DNA of 8,704 bases from Micropepsaceae bacterium. GTDB lineage: Bacteria; Pseudomonadota; Alphaproteobacteria; Micropepsales; Micropepsaceae. The notes under the pieces are model-generated. The model was not told the origin of the DNA. It searched no databases and worked only from the letters and a program-made list of their open reading frames with translations. The stretch is from assembly GCA_025450355.1 (NCBI GenBank), contig JANWHR010000191.1, positions 1 through 8,704 of the forward strand. Direction: 5' to 3'. Below are positions 1 to 5,800 of this stretch, in pieces; the first letter of the stretch is position 1, and each line of letters begins with the position of its first letter. The translations under genes and the position numbers were made by a program.

Positions 1-76
1 GAGATTGACGCAGATCAATCCGTTGAAGCAGGCGGCCGGGAGAAAATTTGTTGATGCAATCGGCCTGGACAGATAA
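1..76 (+). CDS. Possible C-terminal end of an upstream gene (partial)
   Basis: One plus-strand frame is open from base 2 to a TAA at 74-76 and reads as a plausible protein end of 24 residues, finishing in KFVDAIGLDR. I do not recognise the family, and it does not resemble the C-terminus of an SdhA flavoprotein. The piece is too short to prove coding. If it is real, the FNR-type palindrome at 5-18 lies inside this gene, which would weaken the regulatory reading of that site. Confidence 0.25.
   Translation, partial: RLTQINPLKQAAGRKFVDAIGLDR
4..19. promoter_or_regulatory. FNR/FixK/NnrR-type binding site
   Basis: The sequence TTGAC-GCAG-ATCAA (5-18) matches the CRP/FNR-superfamily consensus TTGAT-N4-ATCAA at nine of ten half-site bases. 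It is flanked by A and T, which extends the symmetry. In alphaproteobacteria such boxes are used by FNR/FnrL, FixK and NnrR/DNR to switch genes at low oxygen or with nitric oxide. It lies about 210 bases upstream of sdhB. For a class II arrangement centred near -41.5, the transcript would start near position 53. The link to sdhBCD is an inference, and no clear -10 element was seen. Confidence 0.5.
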
Positions 77-225
77 GGGTGCATGGCATTCGCTACAACC
101 TGGCGTTTTTGTGCGGACGCGAATCACCGTGCTGCGGTTCCAACTGGAAATGCCTGCGCGCTCTCGCCGCTGGAGTATGTTGGCGGTAATGTCACGCGGC
201 AATTTCCGCAGGGCGATCTGAAAGC

Positions 226-1062
226 ATGATCATCCGAAAATCTGACGAGGTCTCACGCAGCCCGGTTCGGCGCTTCCCGGTGCCGCGAAATTTTGGCATG
301 GACCGGCAATCGCGCATCGGGCGCGGCAAGACCTGGCCCGCGCCACGCGGAGCAAAGCACGTAAAAGCATTTGACGTGTACCGCTACGATCCTGAATCCG
401 GTGAAAATCCGCGGATTGATCGCTTCCGCGTCGATCTGGACGATTGCGGTTCCATGGTGCTCGACGCGCTCTTCTGGATCAAGGACCGCGTCGACTCGAC
501 ATTGGCGTTCCGGCGGTCGTGCAGGGAAGGGGTTTGCGGTTCATGTGCAATGAATATGGATGGCACGAACTGGCTCGCCTGCACCCGGTTCATTTCCGAT
601 CTCGGCGATCCCGCCAGAATTTATCCGCTGACCAGCCGGAGCATCATCAAGGATCTGGTTCCCGATCTCACAGATGCGTTCGCGCAGTATGAACTCATCG
701 AGCCATGGTTGCAGACCAGGAGCCCCGAACCGGAAACAGAGCGGCTCCAGTCGGCAGACGAACGATCGCGTATCGACGGCTATTACGAATGCATCCTGTG
801 CTTTTGCTGCACCTCAGCGTGCCCGAGCCATTGGTGGAATCCTCGCCGGTTTTTGGGTCCGGCAGCTCTTCTGCATGCCTGGCGCTGGTTGACGGATTCG
901 CGCGATGAGGCGACAGAAGAACGGCTCGATGCGCTCGAAGACCCGTTCCGGCTTTATCGCTGTCATACGATACTGAATTGCACACGTACCTGCCCTAAAG
1001 GACTGAACCCCGGAAAGGCGATTGCGGAAATCAAGCGGAAGATGCTTGAGCGTCGGGGCTGA
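226..1062 (+). CDS. sdhB: Succinate dehydrogenase iron-sulfur subunit
   Basis: This subunit of complex II carries electrons from the FAD of SdhA to the quinone site at the cytoplasmic membrane. All cluster ligands are visible. The [2Fe-2S] ligands are C99, C104, C107 and C119, in CREGVCGSC followed by LAC. The [4Fe-4S] ligands are C189, C192, C195 and C256. The [3Fe-4S] ligands are C199, C246 and C252. The quinone-site elements CPSHWWN (W203, W204) and H247 are present. The usual PLPH stretch before KDLVPDL reads PLTS here. The protein is 278 aa, against about 260 in the family. ATG 226 is preferred because residues 17-21 (FPVPR) resemble the family's start and a weak AGGG lies upstream. ATG 298 would give 254 aa. 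The gene comes first in an sdhB-C-D-CBS run, and sdhA is not adjacent. Confidence 0.96.
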   Translation: MIIRKSDEVSRSPVRRFPVPRNFGMDRQSRIGRGKTWPAPRGAKHVKAFDVYRYDPESGENPRIDRFRVDLDDCGSMVLDALFWIKDRVDSTLAFRRSCREGVCGSCAMNMDGTNWLACTRFISDLGDPARIYPLTSRSIIKDLVPDLTDAFAQYELIEPWLQTRSPEPETERLQSADERSRIDGYYECILCFCCTSACPSHWWNPRRFLGPAALLHAWRWLTDSRDEATEERLDALEDPFRLYRCHTILNCTRTCPKGLNPGKAIAEIKRKMLERRG

Positions 1063-1106
1063 TCGTCTGAAAATCAAGTGCGTTAAGGTCATACAGAGAA
1101 AATTGC

Positions 1107-1553
1107 GTGGCAGACGAAAGCACACGAAACGGCCAACCCGCTGCGGTTTCGATCGCGCCGGTGACGCGAATCCGGCCACGTCCACTTTCTCCCAATATCC
1201 AGCTTTATCGGCCGCAGCTCACTTCGGTCCTTTCGATTGCGAACCGGATTACCGGCGTGATCAGCAGCCTCGGCGCGGTCGGACTGGTCGCCTGGCTGGC
1301 CGCAGCGGCATCAGGAGAGCCTGCCTGGTCCGGGTTCCGCAATGCGGTGGTGTCCCTGCCCGGACAGTTGGTGCTTGCCGGGTTCACCTACGCTTTTTTT
1401 CTGCATTTGTGCGCAGGAATACGGCATCTTGTCTGGGACACCGTCCACGGCTTTGAGTTGCGGATGATTTACATTTCCGGCTGGGCGGTGGTGTTCGCGA
1501 GTGTTCTGCTGACGGCTCTTGCCTGGGCAATAGGGCTTTTGGCGATCGCCTGA
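1107..1553 (+). CDS. sdhC: Succinate dehydrogenase cytochrome b556 subunit
   Basis: This is a membrane anchor of complex II, with three predicted helices at about residues 48-69, 83-106 and 121-147. It binds haem b and forms part of the quinone pocket. The family signature RPLSPNIQLYRPQLTSVLSI is followed by NRITG, and the haem segment HLCAGIRHLVWD gives H100 as the likely axial ligand. S43 and R47 match the quinone-site Ser and Arg. The His that normally precedes that Arg (HRxTG) is Asn46 here, an unusual change. The start is GTG 1107, with only a weak GAGAA upstream, 44 bases after sdhB. Its stop is one base from the sdhD start, so the two are probably co-translated. At 148 aa it is slightly long because of a polar N-terminal extension. 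Confidence 0.93.
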   Translation: MADESTRNGQPAAVSIAPVTRIRPRPLSPNIQLYRPQLTSVLSIANRITGVISSLGAVGLVAWLAAAASGEPAWSGFRNAVVSLPGQLVLAGFTYAFFLHLCAGIRHLVWDTVHGFELRMIYISGWAVVFASVLLTALAWAIGLLAIA

Positions 1554-1554
1554 G

Positions 1555-1944
1555 ATGCGCCATCGAACCGCCAGACGCACGGCTATATCACGCGCCATCG
1601 GGCTCGGGTCGGCAAAATCGGGAGTCGAACATTGGTGGGCGGAGCGCGTTTCGGCGGTGGCTCTCATTCCGCTCTCACTCTGGTTTGTGGCTTCACTGAT
1701 CGCCCATAGCAGAAGCAGTTATGGCGAACTGATTGCATGGTTGAAGACGCCGGCGACGGTCATCTTGATGGTTTTACTCCTGATCGCGAGCTTCCATCAC
1801 ACTGCCACCGGAGTCCGGGTCATCATTGAAGATTATGTGCATTCCTCATGGAGGTTCGCTTTCGTTGTATCGCTGCAGCTGGTTTCACTGGCGCTTGCCG
1901 CGGCCGGAATTCTGTCGGTTCTGAAGATTGCCTTCACAGGTTGA
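1555..1944 (+). CDS. sdhD: Succinate dehydrogenase membrane anchor subunit
   Basis: This is the second membrane anchor of complex II and pairs with SdhC to hold haem b and bind ubiquinone. The 129-aa protein has the alphaproteobacterial signature GLGSAKSGVEHWW at residues 16-28. Three hydrophobic helices lie at about 33-52, 65-89 and 101-125. The haem-ligand region is SFHHTATGVRVIIEDYVH: H81 or H82 is the likely axial ligand, and D93-Y94 correspond to the conserved Asp-Tyr near the quinone. The ATG lies one base after the sdhC stop (TGAGATG), which indicates tight coupling. No separate ribosome binding site stands out. The spacing to the following CBS gene is 27 bases, so that gene probably shares the transcript. 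Confidence 0.92.
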   Translation: MRHRTARRTAISRAIGLGSAKSGVEHWWAERVSAVALIPLSLWFVASLIAHSRSSYGELIAWLKTPATVILMVLLLIASFHHTATGVRVIIEDYVHSSWRFAFVVSLQLVSLALAAAGILSVLKIAFTG

Positions 1945-1971
1945 AGAGAACTGCGGGATCCGGTTGAACAC

Positions 1972-2415
1972 ATGGCTCTGATTGAATCGCTACTACCGCT
2001 TGCGCGCCAAAAACTCGCGATGATTTCGGATTCGGCGCCACTGATGGATGCTGCGAAACTCCTTCGGCCGGGCACGGACATCGTTGTGGTGTGCGATCCC
2101 GCAGGACGCGCCGCAGGCGTAATCACAAAATCGGATGTCGTCGCGCAGCTGGGCCATTGTCAGGGCAGCAGTTGTCTGATGATGGCCTCCACCGTCATGA
2201 CGCGCGAGGTCGTCGTCTGTCATCCGTCAGACTGGCTATCCGACGTCTGGTCTTCGATGAAGCGGCACAGGCTGAAGAACTTGCCAGTCATCGACGGGAG
2301 CAAAATCCCGCTTGGGATTCTCAATGCGCGCGATGCGCTCCAGGCACTGTTGCGCGAGGTCGAAGATGAGGAAGCCCTGCTAAAAGATTACGTCATGAGC
2401 GTCGGCTATCATTGA
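1972..2415 (+). CDS. Two-CBS-domain protein linked to sdhBCD
   Basis: This small soluble protein (147 aa) consists almost entirely of a CBS pair (Bateman module). The first CBS runs over about residues 13-62 and ends in GVITKSDVV. The second runs over about 74-128 and ends in GILNARDAL, and VMT at 75-77 opens it. Such modules usually sense adenine nucleotides or related ligands. There is no attached catalytic domain, so it should act on a partner. The linker GHCQGSSC contributes C63 and C68, with C41 and C83 nearby, so a redox- or metal-responsive role is possible but unproven. It lies 27 bases after sdhD on the same strand, apparently as the last gene of the unit. No strong Shine-Dalgarno sequence precedes ATG 1972. 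Confidence 0.88.
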   Translation: MALIESLLPLARQKLAMISDSAPLMDAAKLLRPGTDIVVVCDPAGRAAGVITKSDVVAQLGHCQGSSCLMMASTVMTREVVVCHPSDWLSDVWSSMKRHRLKNLPVIDGSKIPLGILNARDALQALLREVEDEEALLKDYVMSVGYH

Positions 2416-2509
2416 GCCGCCTCGCTTGGCGCCGGACAATCCGTGCTGCCCACGAGCCGGAGAAAAAGTTGCGGACTGGCCAGAATGCCGCCGGTCGATC
2501 CCGCCAGCG
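2416..2509. other. Short convergent intergenic gap
   Basis: This gap separates the CBS gene (+) from the DUF488 gene (-), whose 3' ends face each other. I found no GC-rich hairpin with a U tract for either direction, so termination may be Rho-dependent or the transcripts may overlap. Confidence 0.5.
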
Positions 2510-2905
2510 TCAATCTCCCGTGTTCCGTCTCGTCGCCGATTTCGATGCGGTTTTCTTTTTCAGACGCCGGCCAATGTATCCCATCAAGGCAACCGCGTTG
2601 TTATGCTCGGTATCATGGGAGCTGTAGAGCAAAGTAACAGTTCCACGTTTTGCCGCGGCGACAAGCGGTTCGATAGCATCAGGGTTGGCGCGCAACTCAC
2701 GAAAATAGCGTTCCTGGAAATCGCTCCATTTCTCCGGATCATGGTTGAACCATTGTCGCAACTCGGTGCTTGGAGCGACATCCTTAAGCCACGCCTCCAT
2801 TTTCAATTCAGACTTCTTGATGCCGCGTGGCCACAGCCGCTCGATGAGAAAGCGGACACCGTCACCGGGAGCAGCAGGTTCGTAAACGCGTTTGAGTTTG
2901 ATCAT
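2510..2905 (-). CDS. DUF488 family protein (YeaO-like)
   Basis: The biochemical role of this family is not established. The 131-aa protein shows the family's conserved blocks: KRVYEPAAPGDGVRFLIERL followed by WPRGI near the N-terminus, then WLKDVAPSTELRQWFNHDPE and KW, then F-ERY-REL, and LLYSSHDTEHNNAVAL near residues 91-106. The C-terminus is a Lys/Arg-rich tail. ATG 2905 is chosen because AAGGAG sits eight bases upstream. The TTG at 2911 would leave only two bases of spacing. The gene lies 13 bases downstream of the glycosylase gene and is probably co-transcribed with it, with its ribosome site just before and over the glycosylase stop. The context hints at, but does not prove, a stress or repair link. 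Confidence 0.88.
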   Translation of the reverse strand: MIKLKRVYEPAAPGDGVRFLIERLWPRGIKKSELKMEAWLKDVAPSTELRQWFNHDPEKWSDFQERYFRELRANPDAIEPLVAAAKRGTVTLLYSSHDTEHNNAVALMGYIGRRLKKKTASKSATRRNTGD

Positions 2906-2918
2906 TTCCAATGCTCCT

Positions 2919-3866
2919 TCATCCGTTGCGGCTCGTTCCGGCCGCTGGCCTGCTGTCGGGTTGTTGCAGGCTGTCCAGCAAGAGGTGAAAGTAAATCAGC
3001 CCGGAGTATGGCTGCCAGCGTGCCAGCTTCTGTTTCACGGAACTGTACTCGAGAGGTCCGTCGATCTTCAGCCAGCGGGTGAGGTTGTTTTGCGCGCCGA
3101 CATCATCGGCGGGGAATACATCTGTTCTGCCAAGCCCCCGAAGCAGGACATATTCGGCCGTCCATCTTCCTACGCCTCGCAACGCGAGCAGACGTTCGAT
3201 TGCCTCGTCGTTCCCAAGGTCCGCCAGGCTCTCCGGGTCGAACTGTCCGGCGACAATTTCTCTCGCGATCTGTTTCAGAGCGATTCCTTTATTGGTGCTG
3301 AAACCGAGCCGGCGCAGCACGCTCATCGGGCATTTCGACAGATCCTCTGGCCTGGGAAATGCGCGTCGGTTTCCATCCGACGTTTCGAAGGCAACTCCTG
3401 CCCGCGTTGCCAATCGATTGAGCAGGGTCAGTCCGACGTGCAGGCTCAGTTGCTGGCAGGCGATGCCGTTCACGATGGCCTCAAAGACCGACGGGAATCG
3501 CGGCGGTTTCAGGCCGACAAACCGTCGCGCCAATGCGTTGAGACGCCGATCGCCCTTGGCCAGGCGATAAAACGGCCGCAAGTTGATGCCGAGACCCAGA
3601 AGCCGTTCTACCGATTGCAGGATGCGCGCCCTCGCGTTGCGTGGCATGCGATCCGCCATTGCCTTGATACGCAGTCGCGGCGAGCGCGGGCCACCCGATT
3701 GGGTGACCTCCACCAGCACCGGAACATTATCGATGGCGAGCACTCTCGAATAGATTTCACCGTTCCACCGGTCGATGGCGTTCAGCGGCCTTCGCCGCAA
3801 TGCCAGCGCGGTGAAATCCAGCCGAAAGGGCGGCGCCGGCGATGCCCATATCGTCAGTGTACGCAT
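2919..3866 (-). CDS. alkA: DNA-3-methyladenine glycosylase II family protein
   Basis: This base-excision repair enzyme would release alkylated bases such as 3-methyladenine from DNA. At 315 aa it is somewhat longer than E. coli AlkA (282 aa). It has an N-terminal domain (about 1-110), then the HhH-GPD core with NGIACQQLS at 133-141. The helix-hairpin-helix LLALRGVGRWTAEYV lies at 226-240. The following loop has DVFPADDVG, where D255 aligns with the catalytic Asp of AlkA (D238). The C-terminal helix segment RWQPYSGLIYFHLLLD fits the family. ATG 3866 is the first start and has only a weak purine-rich stretch upstream. It leads a probable two-gene unit with the DUF488 gene. The 124 bases between folK and alkA likely hold its promoter, although no clear -35/-10 pair was recognised. 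Confidence 0.9.
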   Translation of the reverse strand: MRTLTIWASPAPPFRLDFTALALRRRPLNAIDRWNGEIYSRVLAIDNVPVLVEVTQSGGPRSPRLRIKAMADRMPRNARARILQSVERLLGLGINLRPFYRLAKGDRRLNALARRFVGLKPPRFPSVFEAIVNGIACQQLSLHVGLTLLNRLATRAGVAFETSDGNRRAFPRPEDLSKCPMSVLRRLGFSTNKGIALKQIAREIVAGQFDPESLADLGNDEAIERLLALRGVGRWTAEYVLLRGLGRTDVFPADDVGAQNNLTRWLKIDGPLEYSSVKQKLARWQPYSGLIYFHLLLDSLQQPDSRPAAGTSRNG

Positions 3867-3990
3867 TGGAATCGCCGATCCGCCTCGCAGCCGCTGATCT
3901 GCGCCTCGTGTGCGGTCTGGCCACGCTCAACGGATGGCATTGCGGTGGTATTCGGAATGGAACGTTTTATTGACTGCCGTGCCCATCGCA

Positions 3991-4521
3991 TCAAAGGAGA
4001 AACTGAGACCCGGCGAGCAATTCGTTGCGCAACTGACACGTGTATTCCTGCAATCGCTCCATTTTGTGGGCGGAAAACCGCGCCGCGACATCAAGGATCG
4101 GGATGGGACCCGGTAGCACCAATGACGGCGCCAATTCGCTTAGCGGAATGGCCACAAACGCGCGGCTGCCAATATCAGGATGCAGGAGCGGTGGCTCGCC
4201 GCCTCCCGCAGCGCCGCCCTCATAGAGAAGAAGATCGAGATCGATGGTTCGCGATGCAAATTTATCCGCAGTCCGCCGCCGGCCGAGCTCGTCTTCGATC
4301 TTGTGCAGGATGCCAAACTGCAACTTTGGCCAGGAAAAGTCCGTGGCGATGGCAACCACGCCGTTGATGTAGTCCGGCTGGTTTGACCGGCCAACCGCCG
4401 GCTGCCGATAAAAAGTGGAAACTCCAATGATCCGGACGTGCTGCTCGAGCCGATGGAGAGCCTGACGAATATTGCCTTCCGCAGCGATGTTGGACCCGAC
4501 GCCGATAAATGCATGCGTCAT
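3991..4521 (-). CDS. folK: 6-hydroxymethyl-7,8-dihydropterin pyrophosphokinase (HPPK)
   Basis: HPPK transfers pyrophosphate from ATP to 6-hydroxymethyl-7,8-dihydropterin, the step before dihydropteroate synthase in folate synthesis. The 176-aa protein opens with AFIGVGSNI (family GSN motif) and has STFYRQPAVG at 35-44. The HPPK signature is KFASRTIDLDLLLY at 87-100, in which D94 and D96 are the Mg2+-binding pair. LLHPDIGSRAFV follows at 112-123, then IPLSELAPSL. The frame is open further upstream, but the family's N-terminus starts exactly at ATG 4521. That ATG overlaps the folB stop as ATGA, so the two are translationally coupled. It is the last gene of the reductase-folB-folK operon. The HP-D-G reading where many HPPKs have HP-R is a minor variation. 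Confidence 0.94.
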   Translation of the reverse strand: MTHAFIGVGSNIAAEGNIRQALHRLEQHVRIIGVSTFYRQPAVGRSNQPDYINGVVAIATDFSWPKLQFGILHKIEDELGRRRTADKFASRTIDLDLLLYEGGAAGGGEPPLLHPDIGSRAFVAIPLSELAPSLVLPGPIPILDVAARFSAHKMERLQEYTCQLRNELLAGSQFLL

Positions 4522-4889
4522 GACGGCGCGCGACCACGAACAATCTCGACGGCGACGCTGCGCGCGAAGCGGAGCGCGGTGGGCTTCTCCACCGAAACCT
4601 GAACCTGTTGGACTCTCGCGTGGTGCAGACATAGGCCTGCGATCCTCTCGGCCAGCCGTTCTGCCAGATGGTACTGCGAGTCTTCTACCAGCGTGATGAT
4701 CTGCTTCTTGAGTTCACGATAGTCGATTGCGTCGCCGATATCGTCGCTCGTCCCGGCGCGCCGCAAATCCCCCCACAGGATGAGGTTGATCAGCACATCC
4801 TGCTTCTCGCGCCGCTCCTCGTCGGCAAGCCCAAGGACGCAGCGAAGCATCAGATCCTTAATGAGGACGCGGTCCATCGCCGTACTCAT
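4518..4889 (-). CDS. folB: Dihydroneopterin aldolase
   Basis: This enzyme cleaves 7,8-dihydroneopterin to 6-hydroxymethyl-7,8-dihydropterin and glycolaldehyde, supplying the substrate of the overlapping FolK. From ATG 4889 the protein is 123 aa, typical for the family. Recognisable parts are CVLGLADEERREKQ at 17-30, TSDDIGDAIDYREL with Y57 at 47-60, LAERLAERIA at 75-84 with the pterin-contact Glu, and VSVEKPTALRFARSV with the catalytic Lys102. Candidate starts are 4922, 4907, 4889 and 4877. Position 4889 is favoured because GGAGG sits about 10-11 bases upstream and the length fits. This start lies inside the 3' end of the upstream reductase gene, an overlap of about 32 bases. The gene stop overlaps the folK ATG. 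Confidence 0.92.
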   Translation of the reverse strand: MSTAMDRVLIKDLMLRCVLGLADEERREKQDVLINLILWGDLRRAGTSDDIGDAIDYRELKKQIITLVEDSQYHLAERLAERIAGLCLHHARVQQVQVSVEKPTALRFARSVAVEIVRGRAPS

Positions 4890-5613
4890 GGAGGTGGCGT
4901 CCTCCATCCACGTAAATGACATTTCCGGTTATGAAATCGCTCCGGATCAGAAAGGCGACCGCCTCTGCGATATCCGAAGGATCGCCGTGTTTTTTGAGAG
5001 GTACGGTGTGCACCATCTTCTCAATATAGCTCTCATTCTTGTCCGGAGGCGGAAGAATCAGGCCGGGAGCCACGGCATTGACGGTAATTCCGGGTGCGTA
5101 TTGGAGCGCCATCATGCGTGTGACCGCGGCAAGCACATGCTTGCTCAAAATATAGCCGGTATGGGTCCAATCGAACCCCATCAGCCGGGAATCATGGAGG
5201 TTTACGATTTTGCCGTGGCCGATCTCCTGCGCAAATTGGCGGCTCAAGGCGAAAGGAACCCAGGCGTTGACTTCCATATTTGCGGACAGGCCGGACCAGT
5301 CCAGATCCGCAATCGTCTCGACCGGAAAAATTGAAGCATTGTTGATGAGGATGTCCAAAGCGCCTGCGACCTGCCTCGCGTGCGAGATCAGCGCGCTGTA
5401 CTCGTCCGGCCGGCGAAAGTCCGCCTGAATCATCCACGCATTCACGCCTTTCCGGCGAAGTTCTTCGGTCAGCTGGCGAGCTTCGCTGTCTGACCGGTTG
5501 AAATGCACAATCACATTGATTCCGAGATCGGCAAGTACGAGAGCGGTTTCCCGCCCTATGCGCTTCGCGCCGCCTGTCACCAGCGCGGTCTTGCCCTTTA
5601 ATGCAGCCTGCAT
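4858..5613 (-). CDS. SDR oxidoreductase, FolM/pteridine reductase-like
   Basis: This NAD(P)H-dependent short-chain reductase has 251 aa from ATG 5613. The cofactor motif TGGAKRIG (13-20) shows the TGxxxRxG pattern of pteridine reductases rather than the usual TGxxxGxG. NNAS is at 91-94. The catalytic pair is Y154 and K158 in GYILSKHV. The usual catalytic Ser is replaced by Asp141 in VNLHDSR, as in trypanosomatid PTR1 and E. coli FolM. These features, and its position directly upstream of and overlapping folB-folK, suggest reduction of a dihydropterin such as dihydromonapterin or of dihydrofolate. The exact substrate is inference. The longer in-frame start at 5742 is rejected because the extra 43 residues do not look like protein and would run into the nnrS promoter region. 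A weak GGAAAAG precedes ATG 5613. Confidence 0.87.
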   Translation of the reverse strand: MQAALKGKTALVTGGAKRIGRETALVLADLGINVIVHFNRSDSEARQLTEELRRKGVNAWMIQADFRRPDEYSALISHARQVAGALDILINNASIFPVETIADLDWSGLSANMEVNAWVPFALSRQFAQEIGHGKIVNLHDSRLMGFDWTHTGYILSKHVLAAVTRMMALQYAPGITVNAVAPGLILPPPDKNESYIEKMVHTVPLKKHGDPSDIAEAVAFLIRSDFITGNVIYVDGGRHLHEYGDGPRPH

Positions 5614-5800
5614 GTCTTTTCCGCGATCTTGTCCCGGCGGGACTCCGCTCCCTCGGTTGTAATCGGGAAAGCATCGCAACGTTCCTGTAGTTGCGCAGGT
5701 TTGATGAAACTCGCGCTTGCAACCGGCTTTTCCGCGGCGCAAACGAATCCGTTAAGCGGAGTCTGGCGACTCCGTCCGGATTCAGGGAACCTGCGAAGCA
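5614..5800. promoter_or_regulatory. Divergent promoter region between the pterin operon and nnrS
   Basis: This 187-base gap must contain the promoters of both the pterin operon (-) and nnrS (+). A small inverted repeat CGGAGT-CTGGCG-ACTCCG occurs at 5757-5774, just before nnrS. I see TTGAT at 5701-5705 but no matching ATCAA partner, so no FNR/NnrR box can be claimed here. No confident -35/-10 pair was recognised. Confidence 0.4.

Noticed and set aside
2892..4367. A 491-codon open frame on the + strand across the DUF488, alkA and folK region
   Set aside because: It lies antisense to three recognised genes, has an Arg/Gln/Pro-rich composition without domains or a ribosome site, and is explained by GC-rich codon shadowing.
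5701..5705. TTGAT upstream of nnrS as an NnrR/FNR site
   Set aside because: No ATCAA or similar half-site occurs at the required spacing.
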